From Candidatus Petromonas tenebris (lineage in GTDB: Bacteria > Bacillota > Clostridia > Peptostreptococcales > Caminicellaceae), in the NCBI GenBank assembly GCA_014236755.1, contig JACCKY010000002.1:62001-126000 (forward strand): a DNA stretch of 64,000 bases. The letters run 5' to 3'. Position 1 is the first letter of the stretch, and each line of letters begins with the position of its first letter. Both the position numbers and the translations under genes were made by a program. Positions 27,698-36,271 of this stretch are shown one piece after another. The notes below the pieces were generated by a model that saw only the letters and a list, made by a program, of their open reading frames with translations, did no database searches and was not told where the DNA came from.

Positions 27698-28279
27698 TTG
27701 GTGAATATAGAATATATTATAAAAGTGTTTGAAAAGTTCATTGAAACTTTTATAATAAAGTATGAATATGATAAAATTGGAATAATAAAAAAATTTAGAA
27801 TAGACAGCAGGAAAAATCTAGAATTTGATGAAGACAAATGGTGCAAATTATTTTTAAAGAAATCCTGTTTAAACTATTGTGCAAAGTTTTTACTCTTGAG
27901 AGTATTAGAAGATAAAGGGAAGATTACCAGTAAGCTTAATAAAAAAGGTATTGACATATGGAATAAATTAGTAAAGAATATAAAAGATAGATATGATATC
28001 CTGTATGATATAGCAGTTATTGATATGAAAAATGAAGAGGAGATAAGCGGTCTAAAGAATATTTTTTTAAGGACCGATTATGATATATATGAAATAGACA
28101 AGGAGTTAGCGCAGATTATAGTGGACGGTTTTTCCCATATCAATTTTCAAGATGTTACGGCGGAAGATTTAAAGGAAATTTTTAGGATTATACACCCCTT
28201 GGATGAGAGGGAAGAGATGAAATTACAAGATTTTTATCATAAGGCTCCTGCTTTGGAATATATTTTAAATCTCGATTAA
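27698..28279 (+). CDS. Stand-alone protein resembling the pre-catalytic helical domain of Eco57I/PglX-like methyltransferases
   Basis: 193 residues, TTG start 7 bases after GGGAGG. It is mostly helical: LNYCAKFLLLRVLEDKG (about 58-74), YDILYDIAV, then INFQDVTAEDLKEIFRIIHP and LQDFYHKAPALEYIL at the C terminus. In large N6-adenine methyltransferases the corresponding order is an 'LLRLL' helix, a DF-x-x-I-x-x-x-x-LG-x-IYE segment and then G-x-FYTP motif X. Here the FY is kept, TP is lost, and the protein stops where the catalytic domain would begin. Either a remnant or a free domain. Confidence 0.5.
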   Translation: MVNIEYIIKVFEKFIETFIIKYEYDKIGIIKKFRIDSRKNLEFDEDKWCKLFLKKSCLNYCAKFLLLRVLEDKGKITSKLNKKGIDIWNKLVKNIKDRYDILYDIAVIDMKNEEEISGLKNIFLRTDYDIYEIDKELAQIIVDGFSHINFQDVTAEDLKEIFRIIHPLDEREEMKLQDFYHKAPALEYILNLD

Positions 28280-28282
28280 TTT

Positions 28283-28310
28283 GGTGATTCTACTGGAATC
28301 ACCTTTAATT
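28283..28310 (+). terminator. Terminator after the 193-residue gene
   Basis: GGTGATTC (28283-28290) pairs with GAATCACC (28296-28303) across a 5-base loop, followed by TTTAATT. Confidence 0.65.
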
Positions 28311-28340
28311 ATGAAACTTATAGATTAGAGGAGTGAAGAT

Positions 28341-29294
28341 ATGGATATAAATTTAGAAGAAATGAAAATAATAGAAGACAAGCTAATGGATGATGTTTTA
28401 TACTTTGCCTTAAGTGATAATTATAAGGATGAATTAGAAAGGGCCAAATCTACTTTTTCAAAAATGACTGAAAATATGGATTATAGTCATCAAAACAAAA
28501 ATTTTACCTCCTGGCTTCTCTGGGATTATAGGCTTTTGAATGGCAAAAATTTTTTTCAGGAGTATAAAAATATCAAGAAAAGTGAGCTTAGAGACGTAGA
28601 AATAAAATTGTTGGATGGTATTGCAAATGCTAATTTATCTATATATGAGATTATAAAAGATAGTGATATGCTAAAACTGAGGGATGTGTTTCTTAAAGAG
28701 AGTTATATTGTAAACTATGATGGAAAAGTTATAAGTAATGGTTCAAAGGGGTTACTTATTGCCAGAATTTTTAACTTTGATGGAAATTATCTAATAACCA
28801 AAGATTGTATATTTGTTGATAAACTGTTTAAAGGCCTCATTGAAAAGAACTTCTATGAAAAGTATGAAGAATATAAACAAAAATATAGAATTGCAAGTTT
28901 GAAAAAGTTTATTCAAAGTAATTCACCACTGATATATCAATTTGCACATATTGTAGATGAATTAATCAGAAATCAAACAGAAAATGATAATGAAAAATAT
29001 AAAGTTTGGCAGAGTACTTATATCGTTACGAATTCTAACAATGTAAGGGAGAATTTACTAAGAGATGAAAATATCGAGCTAAGCTATGAAGAAGATGAAA
29101 TAGTTTATTTTAGACTATATGGAAATAATAAAAGAAAAATCTTGTGTGAAATAGTACTCTATAAAAATAAAATGGAATTAGAATGTAATTCTGATGGAGA
29201 TAGATATAAGGCTAAGAAAAAAATTCAATCTATAACAGGAAACTTTTTAAAACATGTAAAGGATGAAGTGATTTCAATAGAAGATTTACTATAG
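28341..29294 (+). CDS. Uncharacterised protein
   Basis: 317 residues, GAGGAG ribosome binding site. The segment FTSWLLWDYRLLNGKNFFQEY (about 54-74), ANLSIYEIIK, KLRDVFLKESYIV and GLLIARIFNFDGNYLI resembles the N-terminal region of a set of hypothetical proteins that often end in a SEC-C zinc motif. No SEC-C motif is present here. Soluble, strongly charged. The role is unknown. It stands alone between a terminator and palindromic element copy C. Confidence 0.55.
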   Translation: MDINLEEMKIIEDKLMDDVLYFALSDNYKDELERAKSTFSKMTENMDYSHQNKNFTSWLLWDYRLLNGKNFFQEYKNIKKSELRDVEIKLLDGIANANLSIYEIIKDSDMLKLRDVFLKESYIVNYDGKVISNGSKGLLIARIFNFDGNYLITKDCIFVDKLFKGLIEKNFYEKYEEYKQKYRIASLKKFIQSNSPLIYQFAHIVDELIRNQTENDNEKYKVWQSTYIVTNSNNVRENLLRDENIELSYEEDEIVYFRLYGNNKRKILCEIVLYKNKMELECNSDGDRYKAKKKIQSITGNFLKHVKDEVISIEDLL

Positions 29295-29306
29295 ATTTTT
29301 AATAAT

Positions 29307-29484
29307 TTAACTCGCCTTGCTAGTTCCTTATAGATATCCTCCAATAATCCGCTTCATGCCCGTAGAAGAGCTGTTTTAATAGAAAAGATTTTAGATGTAA
29401 AAACAGCTTTTAGGAGTCGCTTCAGAGGAAACATTGAAGGATATTTATAGCTATACTGTTAGAGTGACTAGCACAAGAGATTAA
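29307..29484 (+). repeat. Dispersed palindromic element, copy C
   Basis: 178 bp bounded by TTAA. Left half: CTTGCTAGTTCC, TATAGATATCCTCCAAT, GAAGAGCTGTTTT. Right half: AAAAACAGCTTTT, GGAGTCGCTTCAG, ATTGAAGGATATTTATAG, GTGACTAGCACAAG. The two halves are complementary for most of their length, giving one long imperfect hairpin. It lies between the 317-residue gene and a DUF4177-type gene, 24 bases before the latter's start. Confidence 0.8.
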
Positions 29485-29507
29485 TTTAAAGGATTAGGGG
29501 GAAGAAA

Positions 29508-29693
29508 ATGAAAAAATGGGAATATAAAATTCTAAATTTTAAAACAAAGGGTGTGTCTAATCTAGTTTTGAGTAGAGAAGACGAAAATAAGTTAAATGAG
29601 TTGGGACAAGAAGGTTGGGAACTTACTTCTTCGGTCCCTACTGTAAATGGAAGAAATATATGCTGTATTTTAAAAAGGCAAATTTTGGATTAG
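29508..29693 (+). CDS. DUF4177-type small protein
   Basis: 61 residues, AGGGGG ribosome binding site. The pattern MKKWEYKIL...ELGQEGWELTSSVP matches DUF4177 (W-E-Y at the start, then L-N-x-x-G-x-x-GWEL). Function unknown for the family. It follows palindromic element copy C directly, so its promoter probably lies in or near that element. Confidence 0.7.
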   Translation: MKKWEYKILNFKTKGVSNLVLSREDENKLNELGQEGWELTSSVPTVNGRNICCILKRQILD

Positions 29694-29778
29694 ATACATT
29701 CTGATCTATTTGACAGTTTCTTAGAATGATAGTAAAATATAGTGAGATACTATTTGTTGAAAGGGGTAAAAAACATCC

Positions 29779-30225
29779 ATGGAAGTTGCTACTTCGGACT
29801 TATTTGGATCTTTTAGGGGGAATAAAGATAGTATAAACATGGAGTCAGATTCTGATGAAGTTCAAATTGCAAATATTATCAAAGACATTAGGGTGCTGCT
29901 TAACCAGCACAACAATCCTAAAGAATACCTAAATGATTATTTAAGAAAAGTTGAGGAAAATATGGAACAAAACAAAAAAATAGAGAAGCTTGTTGATAAA
30001 TCTACGATAAGAGATTACATTGAAAAACATCCATATTTTAAAAATCCTTGTAGTTATCATATCAGGCTTTTAACTATTATGAAATATCTAAAGAAAAAAG
30101 GAATTGATATTAACATAAAGGATATGGATTTAATAGTTGATGAAGTAATCCAGGAAATTGACGGAGTAAAAAAGGTTGGAGAAGGAAGATATATTAGAAC
30201 AATCAATGGAAAAAGAAAGTCTTAG
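29779..30225 (+). CDS. Hypothetical protein upstream of the methyltransferase
   Basis: 148 residues from ATG 29779 (GAAAGGGG upstream); ATG 29839 is an alternative. Hydrophilic. Residues 75-130 (YIEKHPYFKNPCSYHIRLLT, MKYLKKKGIDI) look like a helical, possibly DNA-binding-sized fold, but I recognise no family. The stop codon is inside its own terminator, so it is a separate transcription unit from the methyltransferase gene. No nuclease motif is visible. Confidence 0.5.
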   Translation: MEVATSDLFGSFRGNKDSINMESDSDEVQIANIIKDIRVLLNQHNNPKEYLNDYLRKVEENMEQNKKIEKLVDKSTIRDYIEKHPYFKNPCSYHIRLLTIMKYLKKKGIDINIKDMDLIVDEVIQEIDGVKKVGEGRYIRTINGKRKS

Positions 30226-30250
30226 TGCCGAAGGGTACTAAGACATTTTT
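30219..30250 (+). terminator. Terminator overlapping the 148-residue gene's stop
   Basis: GTCTTAGTGCC (30219-30229), GAAG loop and GGTACTAAGAC (30234-30244) with one G-T pair, then ATTTTT. Confidence 0.75.
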
Positions 30251-30251
30251 G

Positions 30252-30280
30252 TTGAGTAAAAGATAGTATTGAAATATAAT
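30252..30280 (+). promoter_or_regulatory. Sigma-A-like promoter of the methyltransferase gene
   Basis: TTGAGT (30252-30257), a 17-base spacer and TATAAT (30275-30280), 38 bases before the start codon. Confidence 0.6.
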
Positions 30281-30318
30281 GATTTAAAGATGATATAAGA
30301 AATGGAAGGGAAAAGAAA

Positions 30319-32535
30319 ATGAATAAAGAACTTATCGATGAATTCAACAAACTGTTAAATGAAGAATTTTTAGAAAGCTATAGTAAAGATGAGTTTTATC
30401 TTCATGTTGTAAAGCAATCTATTCTAAATAAGCATAGAATTAAGTATGTTGATTATAACAATCTAATTAAAAAGGCCCTTATTGATCCGAAAAAGATTAA
30501 AAATATAAATATAAGTGATAAGTTGATTAAATTAGTAGGATCTATGGATTTATTCTTTTTATGTAGTATTTCTGAAGAATACATAGGGGAAAAGAAGCGT
30601 GAGGTTACAGGTAGCTACTATACCCCTCCTTATATTATTAAACATATGGTTTATAACTCTTTAAAAAATTACTTCCTTGAAAACACTAGAATTAATGAGA
30701 AAAGTATAGATAATTTAATAAAAGATGAGATAATTCATCATATACAGAAAAATGAATTAGAGCAGTTGTTAGATAGCTTAAAAAGTATAAAGGTCATAGA
30801 TATATCCTGTGGGACAGGTTTGTTTTTGTTATATATGTTTAGAAAGATTTTTAATATAAAGTTTATAATCTCTAAAAACCTAGGATTGGAATTTGATTAT
30901 TTTAAAGAGAAAAAGTACATTATAGAGAATAATATATTTGGCATAGACATTCAGAGTCTTCCATTAGAGATTTTTGTTTTAACATGCATCGATATACTTG
31001 CATGTTACAGAGAGTTTGATATTAAAGGATTAAATTTTAATATATATCAAAAAAATAGCATATTAGGCCCCAAAATATATAATCTGGATAGAATAAAGGA
31101 GATTGTAGATAAAGGAGGATTTGATATTGTAATAGGAAATCCTCCTTACATTGGAGAAAAGGGCAATAAACATAAATTCCATGAAATAAAACAATATAAA
31201 TTTGGGAAAAAATACTATGAAGGTAAAATGGATTACTTTTACTATTTTGTCTATAGAGGAATTGAATTATTAAGAAAAAATGGAATTTTGACTTATATAA
31301 CTACAAACTATTTTATTACAGCAGATGGAGCATCTAAATTTAGAAACTTTTTAAAAGAGAATACAGCTTTAAAAAACATAATATATTTTAATGAATATGA
31401 AATCTTTAAATCAGCCAAAGGGCAACATAATTTAATATTTACCCTTGTAAAGGGTTTTGATCCTGATAAAAAGATATTAATACAGTACTTTAAAGGAAAT
31501 AAGTATAGTCAGGATCAGATAAGTGAAGCTATATTTAACTCCCGTAAGACTATAAAAGATTATTCTTTTTATACTTTGAAGAGTCAAAATGATCTATACA
31601 GTAGTAGCGGTAATATGCTAATCTTTTCTGATAAGAGATATTCAAATATAATAAATAAAATCAAATGTGGCAGTCATCAGACATTAGGAGATATATGTAA
31701 TATAAACCAGGGAATAGTTAGTGGAGCAGACAAGGTAACAAAGAAAATGATGGATGTGAAATTGAGCAGCAGTGAAATAGAAAAATTTAACATAAAGCCT
31801 AATAAAGGAATTTTTGTAGTAAATAGAGAAGAAATAACTGATAGATATTTTAAAAATTGTAAATTATTAAAACCCTTTTATAAAAACAGTGATGTGAAAA
31901 AATATTATACTAAAAAGAATCCCCAAAAATTTATTTTATACTTTACGGATAAAAACATTCTAGATAATAAGTCTTGTCCTATTATTAAAAATCATCTTAA
32001 TAAATTCGAAAATGTGTTAAGCATGCGAAGAGAGACCGTGAAAGGAGTTAGAAAATGGTATTCTCTGCAATGGAGCAGAGATGAATCTATATTTGAAAAA
32101 CCTAAAATTGTTGTACCACATAGATCACTGCTCAACAATTTCGGTTACAATGAGCTTCCTTGGTATGCAAGTGCGGATGTATATTTCATAACTGCTAAAG
32201 AAAATTTAACGAGCTTAAAGTTGCTTCTATGCTTGTTAAATTCAAAAATTACATATTTTTGGCTTTTTAATATGGGAAAAAGAAAAGGCAATTATCTTGA
32301 GCTATATTCAAAACCATTATCCCAAATACCTATATATTTGGATTTAGATAATAACATAAAAAAATATTTGTTAGATATTACAGATAAGGTTTTACAAACA
32401 ATCGATAATAAGTTTGATATGGCAGCTATTGAACATTATCAAGATATGATTGATAAAAAGCTGTATAAAATATACGGCTTTAATGAAGATGAAATAGAAG
32501 CTATAGAGAAACAATATAGGGAGACAAAAAAATAA
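30319..32535 (+). CDS. Orphan N6-adenine DNA methyltransferase (Eco57I/TaqI class, CamA-like)
   Basis: 738 residues. The order is an N-terminal helical region of about 95 residues without a nuclease motif, motif X GSYYTPPYIIKHM (about 97-109), motif I VIDISCGTGLFLL (about 160), catalytic NPPY (274-277), and a TaqI-like specificity region with NQGIVSGADKV (about 463) and RKWYSLQWSRDESIFEKPKI (about 576-595). Motif I, NPPYIG and the WYxLQW block resemble the clostridial sporulation-linked methyltransferase CamA, which is shorter (about 580). No restriction endonuclease is recognisable among its neighbours, so it may act in epigenetic regulation. Recognition sequence unknown. Confidence 0.85.
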   Translation: MNKELIDEFNKLLNEEFLESYSKDEFYLHVVKQSILNKHRIKYVDYNNLIKKALIDPKKIKNINISDKLIKLVGSMDLFFLCSISEEYIGEKKREVTGSYYTPPYIIKHMVYNSLKNYFLENTRINEKSIDNLIKDEIIHHIQKNELEQLLDSLKSIKVIDISCGTGLFLLYMFRKIFNIKFIISKNLGLEFDYFKEKKYIIENNIFGIDIQSLPLEIFVLTCIDILACYREFDIKGLNFNIYQKNSILGPKIYNLDRIKEIVDKGGFDIVIGNPPYIGEKGNKHKFHEIKQYKFGKKYYEGKMDYFYYFVYRGIELLRKNGILTYITTNYFITADGASKFRNFLKENTALKNIIYFNEYEIFKSAKGQHNLIFTLVKGFDPDKKILIQYFKGNKYSQDQISEAIFNSRKTIKDYSFYTLKSQNDLYSSSGNMLIFSDKRYSNIINKIKCGSHQTLGDICNINQGIVSGADKVTKKMMDVKLSSSEIEKFNIKPNKGIFVVNREEITDRYFKNCKLLKPFYKNSDVKKYYTKKNPQKFILYFTDKNILDNKSCPIIKNHLNKFENVLSMRRETVKGVRKWYSLQWSRDESIFEKPKIVVPHRSLLNNFGYNELPWYASADVYFITAKENLTSLKLLLCLLNSKITYFWLFNMGKRKGNYLELYSKPLSQIPIYLDLDNNIKKYLLDITDKVLQTIDNKFDMAAIEHYQDMIDKKLYKIYGFNEDEIEAIEKQYRETKK

Positions 32536-32582
32536 ATTGTTTCTTATTTGATATGCCGTTTTATAATTTGTGGGGTGAACTT

Positions 32583-33209
32583 ATGAGGTTTTATGTAATT
32601 TCAAAATGTATTGCTCAGCAAAACGGAGACATAGTATTGAATCTGGAAACCATGGAATTAAAAAAAATTAAGTTAAATCAAGAGTTACAGGAGGATAGAA
32701 CCTATGTAATTGCTAATGGACAGATAATAAGTATTCGTAATATAGCTTGGGATATAACAGATACATATTTTGAAGCATTTGGAAAAAGTAGAAAAATAAA
32801 AAAGGGAGATTTTAAGTTTTTAAAAATCAATAAAAATAGTTGTATCTATGTTGACTATAACTATTTTATGTTTAAATCGGACAAGCTAATTGGAAGGATA
32901 GTTAATAAAGGAGAGATAGAAAAAATAGACAAAATGGGAATTGAAAGATTTAACAAGCTATTGAAAAATCTATATACAGAAGACATTGTTGCTTTAATAA
33001 ATGGAAAAAAGATATATCGAATATTTACTTATACGAAATTAAAGACCCTTGTAAATAATAATAACAAAAATCAGATCAATCTTTGTCAATATCTTAATAA
33101 AAACAATACAGAAGAAATTTTGCAAAAACTAAAGAAAAATATTGATACAGCATATGAAAACTTAGATGAAGCAATAAAATATATTAATGAGGAGCTGGAC
33201 AAAAGGTGA
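32583..33209 (+). CDS. Hypothetical protein, co-transcribed with the methyltransferase
   Basis: About 208 residues from ATG 32583 (GGGGTGA upstream; the ATG at 32553 lacks a ribosome binding site). The N-terminal half is beta-rich (MRFYVISKC..., YVIANGQIISIRNIAWDI), the C-terminal part helical and Asn/Lys-rich. No family recognised. It starts 47 bases after the methyltransferase stop and overlaps the next start by four bases (GTGA). Confidence 0.55.
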   Translation: MRFYVISKCIAQQNGDIVLNLETMELKKIKLNQELQEDRTYVIANGQIISIRNIAWDITDTYFEAFGKSRKIKKGDFKFLKINKNSCIYVDYNYFMFKSDKLIGRIVNKGEIEKIDKMGIERFNKLLKNLYTEDIVALINGKKIYRIFTYTKLKTLVNNNNKNQINLCQYLNKNNTEEILQKLKKNIDTAYENLDEAIKYINEELDKR

Positions 33210-34669
33210 AAGGCAACAAAGATTTAATATTGATACTATGTATTCTTAGTCTCATAACATATGCTGGAATACATTTTTTTGATGACGATAGAAAAGTAGT
33301 CAGCTTAGTAAAACAGGACAACTCAAAAAGTGACATTGAAATACTCGAGGGAAACAATTATGTGAAAATGATCTCCGAGTTTGGTATGATAGATAATATT
33401 TCATGGATCAACGAAAATATTGTCCAATTCAAGGAAAAAAAAACAGAGGATAAGTATGTATACTATAAATTTGATTACGCTTCAAAGGAATTGAAAACTG
33501 TAAATCCATTTATTGAAACTGATAAAAATTTTAATGATTTAAAAGGTGATATAAATTTTATAAAGAAAATTAATAAGGATAATTATTTAATCTATGTCGA
33601 AAAAGGAAAGGATCAAGGCCTGTTTTATATAAGAGATAAAAGAAAAATAAAACTGGCTCAAAATATAGAATATAATGATAAGCTTAAATTTAAACTGTCT
33701 AAAAACAATAAAAAAATTGTTTTTTATGATAAAGAGCAAAATAGCATTAAGGTTTATGACTTACTGGATAATAAAGAGGTAGTACTCGATCAAGAATTAA
33801 ATAATATACTTTTAAATAATTTTGAGAGTTATATGAATTTTTCACCAAATGCTGGATATATAGCAGTTTCATATATAAATAATAAAAAAATAAGTGAAAG
33901 CTATTTTAGCATTTTTGGAGCCGATTCAGGTAAAATTTATGCTGAAAAAATTATGGGTTTAAATCCTGTATGGGCAAATAATAATCTGTCGGTTGCATAT
34001 ATCTATGTTGGACATAATGCAAAATTTTACACATCAGGTCTGAACGAAATAAAAATTGCAGGAAAAAAAATTGGAATTTTTAACTTGAGAACTAGAAAAA
34101 TTCAATATACACAGCCCCTTGATGATTCTGTTCAAATAACAAGTCCTATTATGTGGACTAAAGATGATAAAAGAATATTATTTACTATAGGTGATATTTC
34201 AATCGAAGCCAATAAATTCCATATTAAAGGAATATGTTATTATGAAATATATAACAAGATGTTTGTAAACTTAGAGGAATATTTTACAAAGGATATTGTT
34301 CAAAAGGACGATGTAGAGTTAATTTTTAAAAATGATAATTACTTTATAGTAACAAGTTCAAAATCAAGGACTAACTTCATAAAAGTTATTGACTTAAACA
34401 ATAAGGGAACAAAAAATTATGAAAATCTTCAAGCCTTTACAACAAATAGTGATGAGGGAAATATAACAGCACATTATAAATATTTAAGTGATGATAAGTT
34501 TATATATATTAAAACGAATTGTATATACTTAAATGATAGAAAATCTAATAATCTTATATATAAAACAGAAGGGACTATTAGACAGATATATGAATCTCCA
34601 GATAGAACAAAACTTTTTGTTCTCAGTCAGTTAAATGGTAAAATAGAATTAGCGGTTATAAATATATAA
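33206..34669 (+). CDS. Membrane-anchored beta-propeller-like protein of unknown function
   Basis: 487 residues, GTG start overlapping the previous stop. One N-terminal anchor (LILILCILSLITYAGIHFF) precedes repeated beta-rich units such as NISWINENIVQFKEKK, KFKLSKNNKKIVFYDKEQNS, MNFSPNAGYIAVSYIN and KDDKRILFTIGD. These resemble TolB/WD-like propeller blades. It is probably extracytoplasmic. Translational coupling to the 32583 gene suggests a shared role. Confidence 0.6.
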   Translation: MKGNKDLILILCILSLITYAGIHFFDDDRKVVSLVKQDNSKSDIEILEGNNYVKMISEFGMIDNISWINENIVQFKEKKTEDKYVYYKFDYASKELKTVNPFIETDKNFNDLKGDINFIKKINKDNYLIYVEKGKDQGLFYIRDKRKIKLAQNIEYNDKLKFKLSKNNKKIVFYDKEQNSIKVYDLLDNKEVVLDQELNNILLNNFESYMNFSPNAGYIAVSYINNKKISESYFSIFGADSGKIYAEKIMGLNPVWANNNLSVAYIYVGHNAKFYTSGLNEIKIAGKKIGIFNLRTRKIQYTQPLDDSVQITSPIMWTKDDKRILFTIGDISIEANKFHIKGICYYEIYNKMFVNLEEYFTKDIVQKDDVELIFKNDNYFIVTSSKSRTNFIKVIDLNNKGTKNYENLQAFTTNSDEGNITAHYKYLSDDKFIYIKTNCIYLNDRKSNNLIYKTEGTIRQIYESPDRTKLFVLSQLNGKIELAVINI

Positions 34670-34696
34670 AACTTTAGAGAAATTTGGAGGTAATTG

Positions 34697-35377
34697 ATGA
34701 GGGATAGTTTTGAAGTTTTGAGAAGGGTTCCAATTTTTTCCCAATTGAAGGATGAAGATCTAGAAAAAATAATGTCTATAACTATAGAGAAAAAATATAA
34801 TAAGGGTAGTATAATTTTTATGGAAGGAGATAAAGGTGAAGCCTTTTATTTCATAAAATCGGGAAAAATAAAAATTTATAGATCTTCTAAAGATGGAAAA
34901 GAGTTAATTTTAAATATTTATGGCAAGAATAACGTTTTTGCTGAGGTAACAATTTTTAATGATGTAAGTTATCCTGCAACTGCTGAAGTCATAGAAGATG
35001 CAGTGGTAGGAATGATACTCAATAGCGATCTTGAAAAACTTATAAAAGTAAATTCTGAATTAGGCTTAAATCTTATTAAAGTATTAAACAAGAGACTATA
35101 TAATGCTCAGCTAAAGCTAAAACAGATAGCTTTGAACGATACCTATTCCAGAACTGCCCAAGCAATTATAAGATTGGCTGAAGAACATGGGAAAAATAAA
35201 AGCGAAGGAGTAGAATTAAAGCTTGAATTGTCAAGACAAGAATTAGCTAACATGATAGGGACAGCACGGGAAACGGTTAGTAGAATATTAAGCCAGTTTA
35301 AAAAAGAAGGAGCAATAGAAATATCAGGAAAACGAATTGTCATAAAGGATATTAAAAAATTAAAAAGTTGGTTATAA
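34697..35377 (+). CDS. Crp/Fnr-family transcriptional regulator
   Basis: About 226 residues from ATG 34697 (GGAGG upstream). A cyclic-nucleotide-binding-type beta-barrel (IIFMEGDKGEAFYFIKSGKI, VFAEVTIFNDVSYPATAEV) is followed by a winged helix with recognition helix MIGTARETVSRILSQF. The N-terminal cysteines for an Fnr-type Fe-S cluster are absent, and the phosphate-binding Arg of classical Crp is not evident, so the ligand is unknown. It begins 27 bases after the beta-propeller gene and ends in its own terminator. Confidence 0.9.
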   Translation: MRDSFEVLRRVPIFSQLKDEDLEKIMSITIEKKYNKGSIIFMEGDKGEAFYFIKSGKIKIYRSSKDGKELILNIYGKNNVFAEVTIFNDVSYPATAEVIEDAVVGMILNSDLEKLIKVNSELGLNLIKVLNKRLYNAQLKLKQIALNDTYSRTAQAIIRLAEEHGKNKSEGVELKLELSRQELANMIGTARETVSRILSQFKKEGAIEISGKRIVIKDIKKLKSWL

Positions 35378-35383
35378 AATCTT

Positions 35384-35430
35384 AAACACCAAGTTATTGT
35401 ATGGGTACAATAACTTGGTGTTTTCCTTTT
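35384..35430 (+). terminator. Strong terminator after the Crp-family gene
   Basis: An 18-bp perfect inverted repeat (35384-35401 and 35406-35423, core CACCAAGTTATTGTA) has a 4-base loop, then TTCCTTTTC. Confidence 0.85.
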
Positions 35431-35517
35431 CTTCTATTTACAATAAGTACAATATGTATTATAATTATATACATCAACCCTACATAACAATACAATTATA
35501 CAAGAGGGGGCAGTACA

Positions 35518-36030
35518 ATGAAGAGTGCTCAAACAAAACAACTTGCTATTATAGGGCTTTTAACAGCTTTGGTAACTGTCGCTACAATGGCAATTAAAAT
35601 TCCTATTACTGCTACGGGAGGCTATGTCAATCTAGGTGACAGTATGATATTTTTAGCTGCAATTTTATTTGGATGGCGCTACGGAATGATAGCAGGAGGG
35701 TTAGGATCAGCCCTGGCGGATATCTTGGGAGGTTACGGACAGTGGGCTATTCCTACATTGATAGTTAAAGGACTTATGGGATTAATAGTTGGTAAAATAG
35801 CTGATCAAGATAATGATAAAGTACTTAACTTAAGAAATATTTTATCTTTGATATGTGGTATTTTATGGATGACACTTGGTTATTATTTAACAGGAGCAGT
35901 AATGTTAAAGAGTTTTATAGTTCCGCTTTCTGAAGCACCCTTTAACTTGATTCAAGGGTCTATAGGGGCTTTGATTTTCTCACCATTAGGTATAGCTTTA
36001 AAAAAAAGCGGAGTCACAAAAAAAATTTGA
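35518..36030 (+). CDS. ECF transporter S component
   Basis: 170 residues with about five to six membrane helices. QLAIIGLLTALVTVATMAI, GGYVNLGDSMIFLAAILFGW and AGGLGSALADILGGY are typical of vitamin-type substrate-binding (S) components (PF07155-like). It works with the shared EcfA/A'/T module, which is not in the window. No riboswitch is visible upstream, so the vitamin cannot be assigned. Own ribosome binding site (AGAGGGGG) and terminator. Confidence 0.85.
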   Translation: MKSAQTKQLAIIGLLTALVTVATMAIKIPITATGGYVNLGDSMIFLAAILFGWRYGMIAGGLGSALADILGGYGQWAIPTLIVKGLMGLIVGKIADQDNDKVLNLRNILSLICGILWMTLGYYLTGAVMLKSFIVPLSEAPFNLIQGSIGALIFSPLGIALKKSGVTKKI

Positions 36031-36052
36031 ATTTATCATTTATGAAACTATT

Positions 36053-36100
36053 AAAAGAACTTATGTCTGAACATAATCACGGATATAAGTTCTTTTACAT
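36053..36100 (+). terminator. Terminator after the ECF S component gene
   Basis: AAAAGAACTTAT (36053-36064) and ATAAGTTCTTTT (36085-36096) form a 12-bp stem with a 20-base loop. Confidence 0.65.
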
Positions 36101-36271
36101 TTATTTCTAAATATATTATTATAATAATAGCCACATATTAAAAACAATCATCCTTTCTAAATCGCTAAGGAGGAAACTTCGTAGTACTCTAAGAAAGTTA
36201 TATTCACTTTAAAGTTATTGAACTATATTAAAATTAAAAATCAAATTACAAATTTTAAGGAGGGAAAGTAT

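Noticed and set aside
27558-35377. Complete BREX, DISARM or type I restriction system around the methyltransferase
   Set aside because: No helicase, PglZ, BrxC-like ATPase, HsdR or HsdS is present; only one methyltransferase and unassigned proteins are seen.
35431-35517. Possible vitamin riboswitch upstream of the ECF S component
   Set aside because: The leader is under 90 bases, AT-rich and lacks any recognisable aptamer motif.
36101-36271. N-terminal extension of the MBL-fold protein from the ATG at 36218
   Set aside because: The extension lacks a ribosome binding site, while AAGGAGGG is correctly placed for ATG 36272, where the family similarity begins.
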